Shown here: piece by piece, positions 22,871-34,015 of the stretch
Numbering within the stretch: the stretch's first letter is position 1
Layout of the letters: each line of letters starts with the position of its first letter
Source: Persicaria tinctoria
Taxonomy: Eukaryota; Streptophyta; Magnoliopsida; Caryophyllales; Polygonaceae
NCBI GenBank assembly: GCA_037127255.1
Contig: JBANSL010000004.1
Span: forward strand, 55,406,318-55,470,317
Length of the DNA stretch: 64,000 nt
Direction of reading: 5' to 3'
Notes under the pieces: generated by a model
Database searches by the model: none
The model's input: the letters and a program-made list of their open reading frames with translations, nothing else
Told to the model about the DNA's origin: nothing
Translations under genes and position numbers: made by a program

Positions 22871-23905
22871 TTGAAGAGGGATGTTGTTGCAACAATTGTT
22901 TACGAGCTTATGCCTAATCCATCTGATCACAAGTGAGTTTCCTTTGCTTTCTCTTAAGATCATTTATTGCAATGCTTTGCACTATATTAACAGTATTCTC
23001 ATTCTTGCTAAATGATTATTCTAGTTCATCGTAGTTTAAACGTATTTCAATCCATCTTCTAGTTCATATCGTAGTTTAAACGTATTTATTGTTGAGATGC
23101 TAATTTTAAAATGGTTTAAGGTCCCCTAAATCCACAATAGAGCCACTTTGCTGGCTTACTCTTGTTCTACCTTCCATAAACAGTGAGTAGACATTGCTCC
23201 CACTAAATTTCCCCATAGCCATAATATTAAGAGGCGAGATTGGGGAGCCTTGGCTTTTGGGAGACAGATGAGCTTATGTATGTTTGCCTTCCCCAAAAAG
23301 AATTTATCTTGTGCTAATGATTCTTACTGTTGGTTTGCTGATTTTCACCTTAGAAATTTAAGTTAAGTTTGTTCTTTGAGCTGGCGTGAAAGGATTGGTT
23401 TCAAAATTTTCCACTTACTAAAATTTTCCACTTACTAAAATTTCAATCCATTTAAAATATGATAAATATATCTTACTTGTACAAGAGATATCTGCTATTA
23501 GTGTGATGAGCAATTCTGGTGCAGTGTTGTGTGAGCTTCATGAGAGGAAAGCAGGGGCAGATCGCATTTTTGTTTGGCGGAGATGATCACTGGGGTCCTT
23601 TGACAATGTTTGAGGAGGTATGTTTACTACACTTTGAGTATCAAGAATACTATTCGTTCATGTGATAAAGTATGACTGTCATTCCTTCATCACAGTTCAT
23701 AAATCTTTTTAAGTTTTCTTCAATTTTGCAGATTTCTAAGTAAGCTACTGATATTGCTTTGTCGATTGAAGAAGGTCATACTCACGCCTTCTAAGTAAGC
23801 TACTGATATTGCTTTGTCGATTGAAGAAGGTCATACTCACGCCTTCTCTTGCACTGAAGTTGGATCCCTCTGGGTTGCTCAACATGGAGGAAGTGCAAAG
23901 AGGTT
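22871..23905 (+). pseudogene. Lipid-droplet-associated hydrolase (LDAH, alpha/beta hydrolase) 3' fragment
   Basis: Three exon-like blocks resemble the C-terminal part of the LDAH/DUF2305 hydrolase family. They are 22871-22932 (DVVATIVYELMPNPSDH), 23525-23617 (FMRGKQGQIAFLFGGDDHWGPLTMFEE) and 23732-23900 (ISK-stop-ATDIALSIEEGHTHAF, then SCTEVGSLWVAQH). DDHWGP and EGHTHAF correspond to the region of the catalytic Asp and His. TAA replaces a Gln codon after ISK. A 55-bp tandem duplication (23734-23843) adds a frameshift. The phase between blocks one and two does not fit cleanly. The piece is dead and lies downstream of the xanthine dehydrogenase fragment on the same strand. Confidence 0.75.
23734..23843. 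repeat. 55-bp tandem duplication
   Basis: Two identical adjacent copies start at 23734 and 23789, inside the LDAH pseudo-exon. Confidence 0.95.
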
Positions 23906-24156
23906 CTGAATTTGAACAGTTTTGAAGTGAATGATGTTTCTGTTTCAACTGTGCGCATGTTGTATGATTCGTGCGTCTAAAATTGAGCCTTGAAGTGAAT
24001 CCATGGAGGATTTGCAACATAAGTTAGACTTGTATAGCAAAAGGGAACTGATTTTGTAGTTTGATACGACGTATCTATTTTCTTCTTTATGGTCTCGATC
24101 TCTATTCAACCAAGATTAATGTCATCTCTGATCGTTTGATACAGATTATGCGTGCA

Positions 24157-25560
24157 TATCTCTATGGACTTATACGATTGAATATGGTAGGAAATATATA
24201 CACTAATGGCAGGACAAATTTGTGAATCTGGTACGACAAATTTCTGAATTATCAATATCTCTAAACTTATAAAATTATGAACTTGGTAGGAAATATATAT
24301 ACTAGTGGCATGACAAATTTGTGAACCTGGTAGGATAAATATACGATATTGGTATGATAAAAATGTAATCACCGAAATTCCTAAGTGTATAACTTCACAC
24401 TAATGATAGGATAGATGTACACGAATGGTAAGATACATTTGTACTATTGGCAAAGAAGTAGAATTAATATCGACCAATCTACAAATTCCAGACTAGTAAT
24501 CACTGAGGCGTGAATTGACCCTAATCTCAATCTCAATTACCAATCCATAAATCTCAATCTGAATCCAATTTCTATCAATCAAAATTCATGAATCCAATCT
24601 AATTCAATGTTAGAACGACTGAATTAGAGCCTCTAGCCTTGGATATAATGTTACTTAGGTTTCCTTCATCTTCTGGTGTAGACTGAAAACCCTCTACCCT
24701 TGGTTGTTTTTCTGAAAAATGTGGAACATAATTTGCTACGGTTTCTAGCTTGATTTTCCTTGAAAGCTATTTAAATTGGTATAATAGATGCACAAAAATG
24801 GTAGGATAGATGACAACTAATGGTAGGAGAAAACAACGATATCGGTAGGATCAGAATTGTAGGATTGATGAAAACTACTGGTAGAAGAAAACAACGATAT
24901 CGGTAGAATCAGAATGGTAGGATTGATGGAAACTAATGGTAGGAGAAAATAACGATATTGGTAGGATCATAATGGAAACCCAGTAATTCATGTATAACTT
25001 GACACTAATGGTAGGATAGATTCACATTGATGGTACGATATATTTATACTATTGGAAAAATGTAAATGCATAATTGACTTTACGAAAAAAAATTACTTCC
25101 ATATGAATCTCAGAAAAGCAAAAGGAGAAGGCAGGCTCCACAGACAAAGACTGAAGTTATATGAACCACAGATGCAAAAGCTATACATGGATATATCATG
25201 TGTGATGATGAATCTCAAGCTATGGTCCTTATCCTGGATAAAGTTAGTGCTGCACTGAAAGACAAGATCCAAGTAGTGAATATTGACACTCAGAAGTACC
25301 CAGTCATCGTTGACAAGTTCATGATCATCATGTGGAGAAAGAAAATTGAGTAAAACCTAGTCTGGAGAGATTTATGAATTTGTCTTACCATGTTCACAGA
25401 TTTGTCCTACCACAAATGTATATATTTCCTGTCATGTTCATAATCGTATAAGTTCAGAGAGATTTATGAATTTGTCCTAACATGTTCATAAATTTGTCCT
25501 ACCATTAGTATATGTATTTTCTGCCATGTTCATAATTGTATAAGTTAAGAGAGATTCATG
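24157..25560. repeat. Opposed arrays of a ~70-bp motif with GGTAGGAT repeats between
   Basis: Left units (24157-24345) read TATACGATTGAATATGGTAG...GGACAAATTTGTGAA. The right units (25365-25560) are the inverse, CATAAATTTGTCCTACCAT...CATGTTCATAATCGTATAAG. The centre (24780-25050) repeats shorter (A/T)TGGTAGGAT(A/T)GA blocks. Mirror-image arrays around a unique centre resemble subterminal repeats of a DNA transposon about 1.4 kb long inside the candidate Pack-MULE. No transposase and no clean target duplication were found. Confidence 0.6.
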
Positions 25561-25577
25561 AACACATACTCCATATT

Positions 25578-25647
25578 AGCCTATGTGAGAGTCGAACTCA
25601 CATTTTTGTGTGCAAACACAACGCTCTACCAATTGAGCTAATAGACT
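25578..25647 (-). tRNA. tRNA-like sequence, probably a pseudogene
   Basis: On the minus strand a cloverleaf can be drawn: acceptor AGTCTAT/ATAGGCT (7 bp, one G-U), D arm GCTC-AATTGGTA-GAGC, anticodon stem TTGTG/CACAA, and T arm GTGAG-TTCGACT-CTCAC. A-box and B-box promoters are well formed. The anticodon loop TTTGCA has only six bases under this pairing, so the anticodon (TGC or GCA) is ambiguous. The length is 70 nt. It is probably a degenerate tRNA or tRNA-derived piece. Confidence 0.5.
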
Positions 25648-25916
25648 ATTTTCAATGGGTCCTTATGATCGTCTAGGCATCAAGAAGTGATAATTTCGCA
25701 GGAAGCAAAAATAGCGCTTGAATTTGTTATCTTAATTTGCAAGTCATGCAATTGATAAAAAAGAGAGTATAAATTACGAACTCTCTGCAACCGGTCTTGT
25801 GAAACCGTCACCGGGGTAGTTCTGTTATAAGAAAAATGAATAACTACAAAGGATAGGTACAAGATCACTTACACATCGCTGCCACTGTCATCGGACAAAC
25901 TTCTTGCACTTTTTCA

Positions 25917-26330
25917 GGTATGAAAGGACAGTTGTACACTATTGGTAGGACGGAAATATTCTATTGGTAGGATGGGGACTGTATCGTTTCCTAGAATGAA
26001 CGGGTAACTTTTTCCTCGTCCTTTCCGCTTTTTGCAGAGCATGTTATGGTGTTTCAGATCCTCCTTTCAAGCTTATATATGTTTTTGGGGGACACCCATC
26101 AATGCAATCATTGCATTTTCCCCTCATAAATGCTCCCCCCTTTTCTCAAAAGAGGAATTCTATTTTGGCGCCAAAAGTACACTGACAGCCCGCCAAATCA
26201 GCTACAGTGAATCCCCTCCAGATTCTTTCCAAAATATCTCCAGGTATGGAAAGACAGGTTTAGCCTATTGGTAGGATAAATTAATTCTATTGGTAAGATG
26301 GACAGTCTATAGTTTTCTGAAATAAACGGA
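25917..26330. repeat. Two dispersed ~90-bp copies with CTATTGGTAGGA
   Basis: 25917-26005 and 26241-26330 share CAGGTATG(A/G)AA(A/G)GACAG, then CTATTGGTAGGA, then TTCTATTGGTA(A/G)GATGG and a GTTTTCTGAA-like end. The GGTAGGAT core matches the arrays at 24157-25050. Confidence 0.75.
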
Positions 26331-26545
26331 GGATGCCTTTTGGTGCCAATGTCACTGACACCTACTGACAGCTACAGTGTCCCCCACCTTCACTTGCAAC
26401 TTCCTCTCCCGGTTGCTATTTTTATTTGCAAAAAATGGCCACTTTCTACCCCATGCAAATAATCAAGGCACATGGCTAGTTGTGCAAAGTTTTTTTTTTA
26501 TATGGCTAGTTATGCAAATTGGCCTTTTTTTTTAGCTATAGGAGT

Positions 26546-27349
26546 TAGACCATGGGCAATAGCGAGTCGTGCGACGCCTATTGCCATGCCAGGTCAGCGA
26601 AAAATTGGAAATGGAGGAGAGATAAGATATGATTCGGTGGTGCTGCTGATTATTTATGCACCGAATCATCCACTTTTTTTTTCTTTTTTTTTTCTACCCA
26701 AGGGGATTAACGCACATGGCGGGGGTTTAATTAAATTAAAACCCCCAATTTATTCATTAAATAAATTATTTTTAAAAAAAAATTATTGAATACGATTTAT
26801 TTTTCTCTATCAAATGACACTCATTTTGCATATGTTTGAGGGGGGGGGGGGGAATTTCGCTAAGTTTACCATATGTTAAAGATTTATAGTCACATAAACA
26901 ACATTAACTTAAATCAACATAAACTTACACCATAAAAATACATGAATTTGAACATTAAATAACAATACCCACTACACCTGGAGTAGGAAAACACACATGA
27001 AACTTGTAAGCATGCCCGTGCGATGCACGGGACATATTTTAGTTAAGTTGTTTGTCCATTTATCTACTTTGTTTATACAGTATAAGAGTTTGGTTGGCGT
27101 CAGACCGTAAATAGACCAGAGTGGAGCGCAAGGGCTTCAACCAACAAATGTTTTAGTGGATATAATCGACTCGTTAAATGTAATTTAATTTACATGTTAC
27201 TTTTTTAATTAATATTAAAGATAATCAAACTTTTAACACTCATGCGGTTTCACATTAATTTTTATTTATATTGATATAAGAATACACATTAATACCATTT
27301 AACTAGTTTATTTAAAAAATTTCTCTACTTTATATTGCTTAATTGTAAC
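26546..27349. other. Non-coding interval with possible Helitron end
   Basis: Poly-T and poly-G runs (26839-26851) and AT-rich sequence; no gene. It includes the hairpin described at 27015. Confidence 0.45.
27015..27042 (+). mobile_element. Helitron-like 3' terminus (degenerate)
   Basis: The hairpin CCCGTGC-GAT-GCACGGG at 27015-27031 is followed 7 nt later by TTAG-TT. Plant Helitrons commonly end in a CCCGTGC..GCACGGG hairpin about 10 nt before CTAG-T. Here the terminal C is T. I found no matching 5' TC end, so the element it belonged to cannot be delimited. Confidence 0.4.
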
Positions 27350-27999
27350 CACTACTAAAAAAACAGGATTTAGCAACGGATGGTTAGCCACGGATTATAG
27401 ACGACCCTGTATTCGTGGCCATTAGCGATAAAATTGGCCACGACTGTTCCTGACCGTGGCTATATTTGTGGCTAATACTCATCCTGGTATGACATGGCAA
27501 AACATTCGTGGCTATTAGCAACGACCCAAATGTCCGTAGCTGATTTCGTAGCTCGATATGTGTCAGTGTCAGTAAATAGCCACGAACGTAGCCACGAATA
27601 GGATTGTCGTGGCTGTTTTCGACGTTGATATGGCCACAATACAATATCCGTTTCTAAATCTGTGGCTATTAATTATCGGAAATCAAGTGAACAAATGTGG
27701 TGAGTGGGCCTTGAATCACTAATTGTAGGCGGGCCGGATATATATCATGAATGGGCTATCCGATGACCCTTGATCCGTAGCTGAATCCGGGTAAAAAATC
27801 TCCAAAAATTTATGGGCACGGCCCATTAGAAGCTAGTAAAAGCCCAAATATCTTATCTCAACTCATTGAATTAAGTGGTGATTTAGCGACGATTGACTCC
27901 GTGGCTAAATCCGTGGCTATAACAGCCCAAATATGACCATGTCTTTCCGAATTGGCCCATTGATCCGATTGGCCCATTGATGGGCCCAAATACAACTAT

Positions 28000-29715
28000 G
28001 AATTTTTTATATATAAATTAACAAGTGTTGAAAAAATATTTATTAACTAACTAATAAATTCTTATGAGAATATTATAAGGTTATGTTTTGAGGAAAACTC
28101 ATATAAATGACTAATAAATGTTTAATGAAACCTTATATTAAGTAATAAATTCTTATTAGAATACTATAAGAGTATGTTTTGAGGAAAATTGATATAAGTT
28201 ACTAATAAATGTTTAATAAAACCTTATATTGACTAATAAATTCTTATTAGAATATTATAAAGGTGTTTTGAGGAAAACTCATTTAAGTGTCTAATAAATG
28301 TTTAATAAAACAATATAGTAAGTAATAAATTCTTATTAGAATACTATAAGGGCATGTTTTGAAGAAAACTCATATCATTGACTAATAAATGTTCAACAAA
28401 ATTTTATATTAACAAGTAAATTGTTATTAGAATACTATAAGAGTATGTTTCGAGGAAAACTCATATAAGTGATTAATAAATGTTGAATAAAACCTTATAT
28501 TGACTAGTAAATTGTTATTCGAATACTATAAGAGTATGTTTTGAGGAAAACTCATATAAGTGACTAATAAATCTTGAATAAAACCTTATATTAACTAATA
28601 AATTCTTATTAGAATACAATAAGAGTATGTTTTGAGGAAAACTCGTATAAGTGACTAATAAATGTTGAATAAAACACTATATTAACTAGTAAATTCTTTT
28701 TAGAATAATATAAGAGTGTGTTTTGAGGAAACTCATATCAGTGACTAATAAATGTTGAATGAAACACTATATTAACTAGTAAATTCTTTTTAGAATAATA
28801 TAAGAGTGTGTTTTGAGGAAATCTCATATAAGTGACTAATAAATGTTGAATAAAACCTTATATTGACTACAAAATTCTTATTAGAATACTATAACAGTAT
28901 GTTTTGAGGAAAACTCATATAAGTGACTAATAAATCTTGAATAAAACCTTATATTAACTAATAAATTCTTATTAGAATACAATAAGAGTATGTTTTGAGA
29001 AAAACACGTATAAGTGACTAATAAATGTTGAATAAAACACTATATTAAATAGTAAATTCTTTTTAGAATAATATAAGAGTGTGTTTTGAGGAAACTCATA
29101 TAATGACTAATAAATGTTGAATAAAACACTATATTAACTAGTAAATTCTTTTTAGAATACTATAAGAGTGTGTTTTGAGGAAAAACTCATATAAGTGACT
29201 AATAAATGTTGAATAAAACACTATATTAACTAGTAAATTGTTTTTAGAATAATATAAGAGTGTGTTTTGAGGAAACTCATATAAGTGACTAATAAATGTT
29301 GAATAAAACCTTATATTGACTAGTAAATTCTTATTAGAATATTATAAGAGTATGTTTTTTGGAAAACTCATATAAGTGACTAATAAATGATGAATAAAAC
29401 AATATATTAACTAGTAAATTCTTATTATAATATTATAAGAGTGTGTTTTGAGGAAAACTCATATAATTGACTAATAACTGTTGAATAAAATCTTATATTA
29501 ACTAGTAAATTCTTTATAGAACACTATAAGAGCGTATTTTGAGGAAAACTCATATAAGTTGCCAATAAGTGTGGAATAACACTTAATATTAACTAATAAA
29601 TTCTTATTAGAATATTATAAGAGTGTGTTTTGAGGAAAACTCGATCATATAAGTGACTAATAAATGTTGAATAAAACCATATATTAACTAATAAATTCTT
29701 TTTATATGAATTTTC
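28000..29715. repeat. 91-bp tandem array, about 18-19 copies
   Basis: Units contain GAGTATGTTTTGAGGAAAAC then TCATATAAGTGACTAATAAA then a TTCTTATTAGAATA block. Unit starts at 28531, 28622, 28713, 28803 and 28894 give a period of 90-91 bp. Copies differ by roughly 5-20 percent, with mosaic variants (TTCTTTTTAGAATAATAT and others). Very AT-rich and non-coding. Confidence 0.93.
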
Positions 29716-29899
29716 TATACAAAACCTATAAATATTAAAATTGATTTAAAAAAAGTGTTCATAAGATACGGGTACTGAACTGGTTTAATGATTTTGGGTA
29801 AAATCTTATAAAAATATATAGATATCTAATTAAATTTGATAAATGTTGTTATTGAAATATATATTTTACGGAGTATAATAATAGTTGTATTGATAATTT

Positions 29900-31000
29900 T
29901 ATTTTCTAGGTATATATTATGGAAAAAGAAGTCACACTGTCGAAATTCTTTTACCGCCCAGTATATGTTTGAGCGGCAAATTTCCTATCCAAAATTTTGA
30001 CCAAAATTCAAAGCGGTAACCAATGAGCCTCTAACCCTAGTTCTTCATTTTCTATCCACACACGCCGCTTCACAAAGGCAGAGCCGCAGAGGCACTGTCA
30101 TTCCTCTTTTCTTCTTCCATTTCCCTCTCCGTCATTCTCTTTGTCTGACACTGCCCACCGCCATAACCACCTTGTCGGCCTCCACACTGCCCACCGTCGG
30201 CCATTGCTCGCCTCCAAAAACTCCCCTAACCTCTCCTCCTCCAAAAACTCCGTCGTCGTTTGCCTCGATCTTCTTCAACGCGCGCAGATCTGAAAGGAAA
30301 AGAAACCCACAATACGGCGGTTTCGTGCTCTGATTCTCGGCCTGTTCGGCCTCCCACGGTGGCGCCTCCTGGTCGGAAACTCTCCCCGTCCTCAAAGCTT
30401 CCAGATTCGGCGGTTTTGTGCTTTGGTATGTTATTAGCTATTTCTCTAGAACGATTGTAATTAACCTAGCGCACTTTGAATTTTTCTCTATAAATCTTCA
30501 TTCTTTGTTTCATCAGTGAACGTGTTTATTTATGTAATTGGTGATGATTCCTGGATTTACAAGAGCAAGGCTAGTAACGGAATATTGAAGGAAGAAAAAG
30601 AAAGAAATTTTTTTCCAATAGCTGATAAATGTTGCTGATAGCTATATCACAACAGGAGAGTTTTTCCAATAGCTAATAAAGGTGATTATAGATTTATGAG
30701 TTAGTTTATAATTTGCCGATTCCTTGAAAAAAGTTTAGTAACTTGATCCGTTTTTATTATCCTTTACCTTTTGTAATTGTTCATTATTTTATAATTGATT
30801 CTTTCATGAATGATTCATTGGTTTTGTTCCTGTTCCTTTTTATGTTTCTCCAAATAGCTAGCTAGAGAACCTGCTGCTAGATGGAAATGGGATGCTTAAA
30901 CATTATTTTGGTTTGATGCGTTTGAGGCCTTGGAGGTATTATTTTTGTGTTTGATTTTTTGGGGCTTTGAAAGCTCCTTATGAGTTTGGGACTTTTCTAA
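29900..31000. other. Unique segment in CACTA element with leader-like sequence
   Basis: 30010-30470 is CT-rich and GC-richer than its surroundings, and resembles the 5' leader and first exon of a plant gene. The open frames are short on both strands and none is recognised. It may be a captured promoter/exon region or the remnant 5' end of an element gene. Confidence 0.35.
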
Positions 31001-31671
31001 TTTTTTGGTGTGTTGATTTGGTTTGTTGAATTTGATATGCAGGACTTGTTCAGGAGTAGAGTTTGGAGGCTTTCACATAGATCTGTTGTTATCTCCCTGG
31101 AACAAAATCATTTATGTATGAAATTCATTTATGTATTTACAAGGTCGGTCTATACCGAGTTTTTGGAGCATTTCACTATTTTTTTTACCTACTTATCATG
31201 TATGAAATTCCTTTATGTATTTATATATATTTTCCATATGATATGTATATAAATAATGTTTCCAAAATACGAGGATATGAAATTTGCAACAAAATCATGA
31301 AACAAATGAAAATTGGCATCAGCCACGACCATAGCAACTACTCAGCCACGGAATCAGCAATACAAATGACCTATTCCTCGCAATGAATTCAGCCATAAAC
31401 TTAGCCGCGACATTTGCAATGATCGTTTTTGACGCTGTCGTCGTCACTACATCCACGACATTCATAAGTCACACACGGCTACGGAATTAGCCATGACTGT
31501 ATGAGTTCGTTGCTATTTTCCGTTGCTACGTTGGCCCGAATTTAGTCACGAGGCATATGGCTACGGATGGCCCGACCGTTGATGAGTCCGTGGCTAAACC
31601 GGTTAGCCACGGTCATTCGTTGCCAAAACTGTTGCTATTTTCCGTTGCTAAATCCTGTTTTTTTAGTAGTG

Positions 31672-32006
31672 TTTGCTTTTTATGATGAGAAGAAAAGCTA
31701 TAAAACTTCTCTCTATTGTGTTTGTGGGGAAAAAAACTAAAAAAATTAATGGATTTAAGACTATGATATTTATGAGATAGATATTTATAAAATAAAATTA
31801 ATGATCAGAGATAAATTATTCATAAACTTGTGACATTTTACTACACATAATTATTTCATATATACATAGAAGATTTAGGTAATGATAGAAAAATGAAAAT
31901 ATTATATACGGAGTATAACATTAGAGGTTTGTGGAAAATAAAACCTAATAATTTATTAATCTATATTATCATCTATCTACCAAACACTACGCAAGTGTCT
32001 CTCAAC
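31672..32006. other. AT-rich non-coding interval
   Basis: No gene or repeat recognised between the CACTA and hAT elements. It ends with the hAT target duplication CTCTCAAC. Confidence 0.5.
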
Positions 32007-32447
32007 TAGGGATGGGCGCGGGACGGGACGGGACGGGATTGGGCCGGGACGGGACTCGTCCCACGAAATTTTTTCGGGACGGGATTGCCATTTTTTTTTC
32101 GGGATGGGATCGGGACGGGACGGGCCTTGTCCCGCATATAAAAATAATAAAATATTATATAAATTTGCAAAGTGAAAAATACTTTCATAATTCATTATTT
32201 AGTATAATATGTTGAATACAGTATTATTCTCAACTATATTATTCAATAATAATATTGATATTAATATTAATATTATAATACTATTATTAATTCATACAAT
32301 GATTGTATAATTAATTATAATATTCAACATATTTGGCTACATTATCTTACTAGATCGGAGCGGAAAGGAATTGAGACGAGATTTACCAATATTGTCTAAT
32401 TAATTATCGATTGATAGTTAGGAAGAATACCGTATTTAATTAGCTAT

Positions 32448-32813
32448 TTGCCTCTTGTAACTCTAAATGGGCGGGATGTGTGTGTCGATCTGACGGGATC
32501 CTCTCCATTGACTCAGTCTGGAATTTCTGACTTTATGCCTGGTCGTGCTGTTGTTGATGCTCCTCGACGTAAGTGTGTCAAGTATCGAGATTTGTGTACG
32601 GCGGCTGGTTATGGTTTCCTAACCTTCTCATTCTCTTCATTGGGGGAGTTGGATACAGATGCGGTTGCATTGCTGAAGCGGATTAAAAAATTCTCGGTAT
32701 CTCAGGATGCTGGGGCTCGTGTTGCACGTTATATTTTTACTAGACTTGGCTTTGTTATCGCTAAAGGAGTGGGTGCCCAGATAGTATCTCGGTTGCCCAC
32801 TAATTTCTTGTAA
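32448..32813 (+). pseudogene. Captured C-terminal fragment of a retroelement-like protein
   Basis: An open frame ends in IVSRLPTNFL-stop and contains DVCVDLTGSSPLTQSG, FSSLGELDTDAVALLKRIKK and RVARYIFTRLGFVIAKGVG. From memory this resembles the C-terminal tail of a family of plant reverse-transcriptase-annotated proteins. I cannot verify the family. It has no proper start and is confined to the hAT element, so it is a captured fragment, though the roughly 120 codons remain open. Confidence 0.45.
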
Positions 32814-32823
32814 TCTGTTTTTA

Positions 32824-32824
32824 T

Positions 32825-32903
<79 letters not shown>

Positions 32904-33190
32904 TAATAATAATCCCACGTTATAATTATACTTTACAAGAAAAAAATATAATATGATATAATAATAATAATAATAATAATTTTATTATAAATTAATATTA
33001 TTATTAATTATTAAATTATATTATAATATTATATATTATTATTATTATTATTATAAATTGAAAATTATTATTATAGTTATAAATAATATTTTCTCAAAAT
33101 AATAATAATACTAATAATATATTATTATTATTTTATATTATTATATTATTATAATATTATTATTATTATAAAAATTATTATTATTATTAT
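32824..33190. repeat. AAT/ATT microsatellite tract
   Basis: Long runs of AAT on the plus strand (32830-32910 and 32960-32980), then ATT runs up to 33190, with short interruptions. Confidence 0.92.
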
Positions 33191-33360
33191 ATGCGGGACG
33201 AGACGGGATTTGCGGGATCCCACCGGGATCGTCCCGCGTTTCGTCCCGCATAATTTTTGCGAGACGGGATTCGCTATTTTGTCCTAAATCCCACCGGGAT
33301 CGGGACGGGACCGGGACGGGATCGGGATTTGCGGGATTTGTGCCCACCCCTACTCTCAAC

Positions 33361-34015
33361 TACTGTCTTGCCCACAATCCTAACCCACACCATTAAATAG
33401 CCACCTAAGAAACTTGACAGTCCCGATTTATTAAAGCAAATAACCACATAAGTATTTATATGCAATTATAAATCAAAAGGCCCGAACTCTTGAAGGAGAT
33501 ATTGTAATAGGATGGCCAATTCAAAAATAACCCAGATTTTAGGCCACCCCAATATTCAATCTACTCTCTTAATACCGACCCATCCAAATTCCATCAGCTC
33601 CCTAATATCTGGCCCAACAAATAGGCCCTCTTCACCACATTCATACTTATGACAGTAAACAAAAATAAACCTCTCAGTCCAGCTTCAAATCATGGGAGAT
33701 TCAGCAGCCAGGAACTCGCCCCTTCAAGCTAATATATCAAGTATCAACCGACAACATCCTCAAAATAAGAACAGGACAAAGCCAAATCACCCTAACGTAT
33801 GACAGCAACCACAACAGTTCTCATCACCATTGCTTACACCATTTAATTCTCACCACTAATAACGCCAAATTGCAGGACCCTTCAACAGCTCCACCGATTC
33901 GCACATCAAACATGGTCCAGATCATCCCGGCTGATAGGTTCCATAGAAGCAGAGATTATCGCCAACACCCCAAATTCATATTCCAAATCTAACTCTCGTT
34001 GCCTTCATTTCTTAC
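33361..34015. other. No gene recognised
   Basis: Low-complexity AT/C-rich sequence downstream of the disrupted unknown gene. A continuation exon would be expected here, since the exon at 34016 ends in a good donor, but I could not find one. Confidence 0.4.

Larger units (their letters stand above)
21625..26545. mobile_element. Candidate Pack-MULE carrying three host gene fragments
   Basis: The left terminal region (about 21630-21750) shows CTAAAAAAGGGCC, TTTGCACAAATAGCC and GCAAATAAAA..GC..CCGG in order. The inverse of about 26395-26545 shows the same order (CTAAAAAAAAAGGCC, TTTGCATAACTAGCC, GCAAATAAAAATAGCAACCGG). This is a diverged terminal inverted repeat of roughly 120-150 bp, the form typical of Mutator-like elements. 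Between them lie plus-strand fragments of a kinase, xanthine dehydrogenase and a lipid-droplet hydrolase, plus repeat-rich sequence. No transposase is present. I could not identify a 9-bp target duplication, so the exact ends are uncertain. Helitron capture is an alternative (see 27015). Confidence 0.55.
27350..31671. mobile_element. Non-autonomous CACTA (En/Spm) element
   Basis: The left end CACTACTAAAAAAACAGGAT at 27350 and its exact inverse ending TAGTAGTG at 31671 give terminal inverted repeats of about 30 bp. Subterminal regions (27370-27930 and 31320-31660) are packed with GTGGCTA, AGCCACG and TAGCAACGG motifs in both orientations, as in CACTA transposase-binding zones. The centre is a 91-bp tandem array plus a unique segment (29900-31000) with a leader-like GC-rich part. 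No TNPA/TNPD-type gene is visible. The 3-bp target duplication is not evident (AAC left, TTT right). Confidence 0.9.
32007..33352. mobile_element. Non-autonomous hAT element with captured protein fragment
   Basis: The 8-bp duplication CTCTCAAC at 31999-32006 and 33353-33360 flanks TAGGGATGGGCGCGGG and the right end GTGCCCACCCCTA. Both subterminal regions are arrays of CGGGACGGGA-type motifs. The interior contains a truncated coding fragment (32448-32813) and long AAT microsatellites. No hAT transposase is present. Confidence 0.92.
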
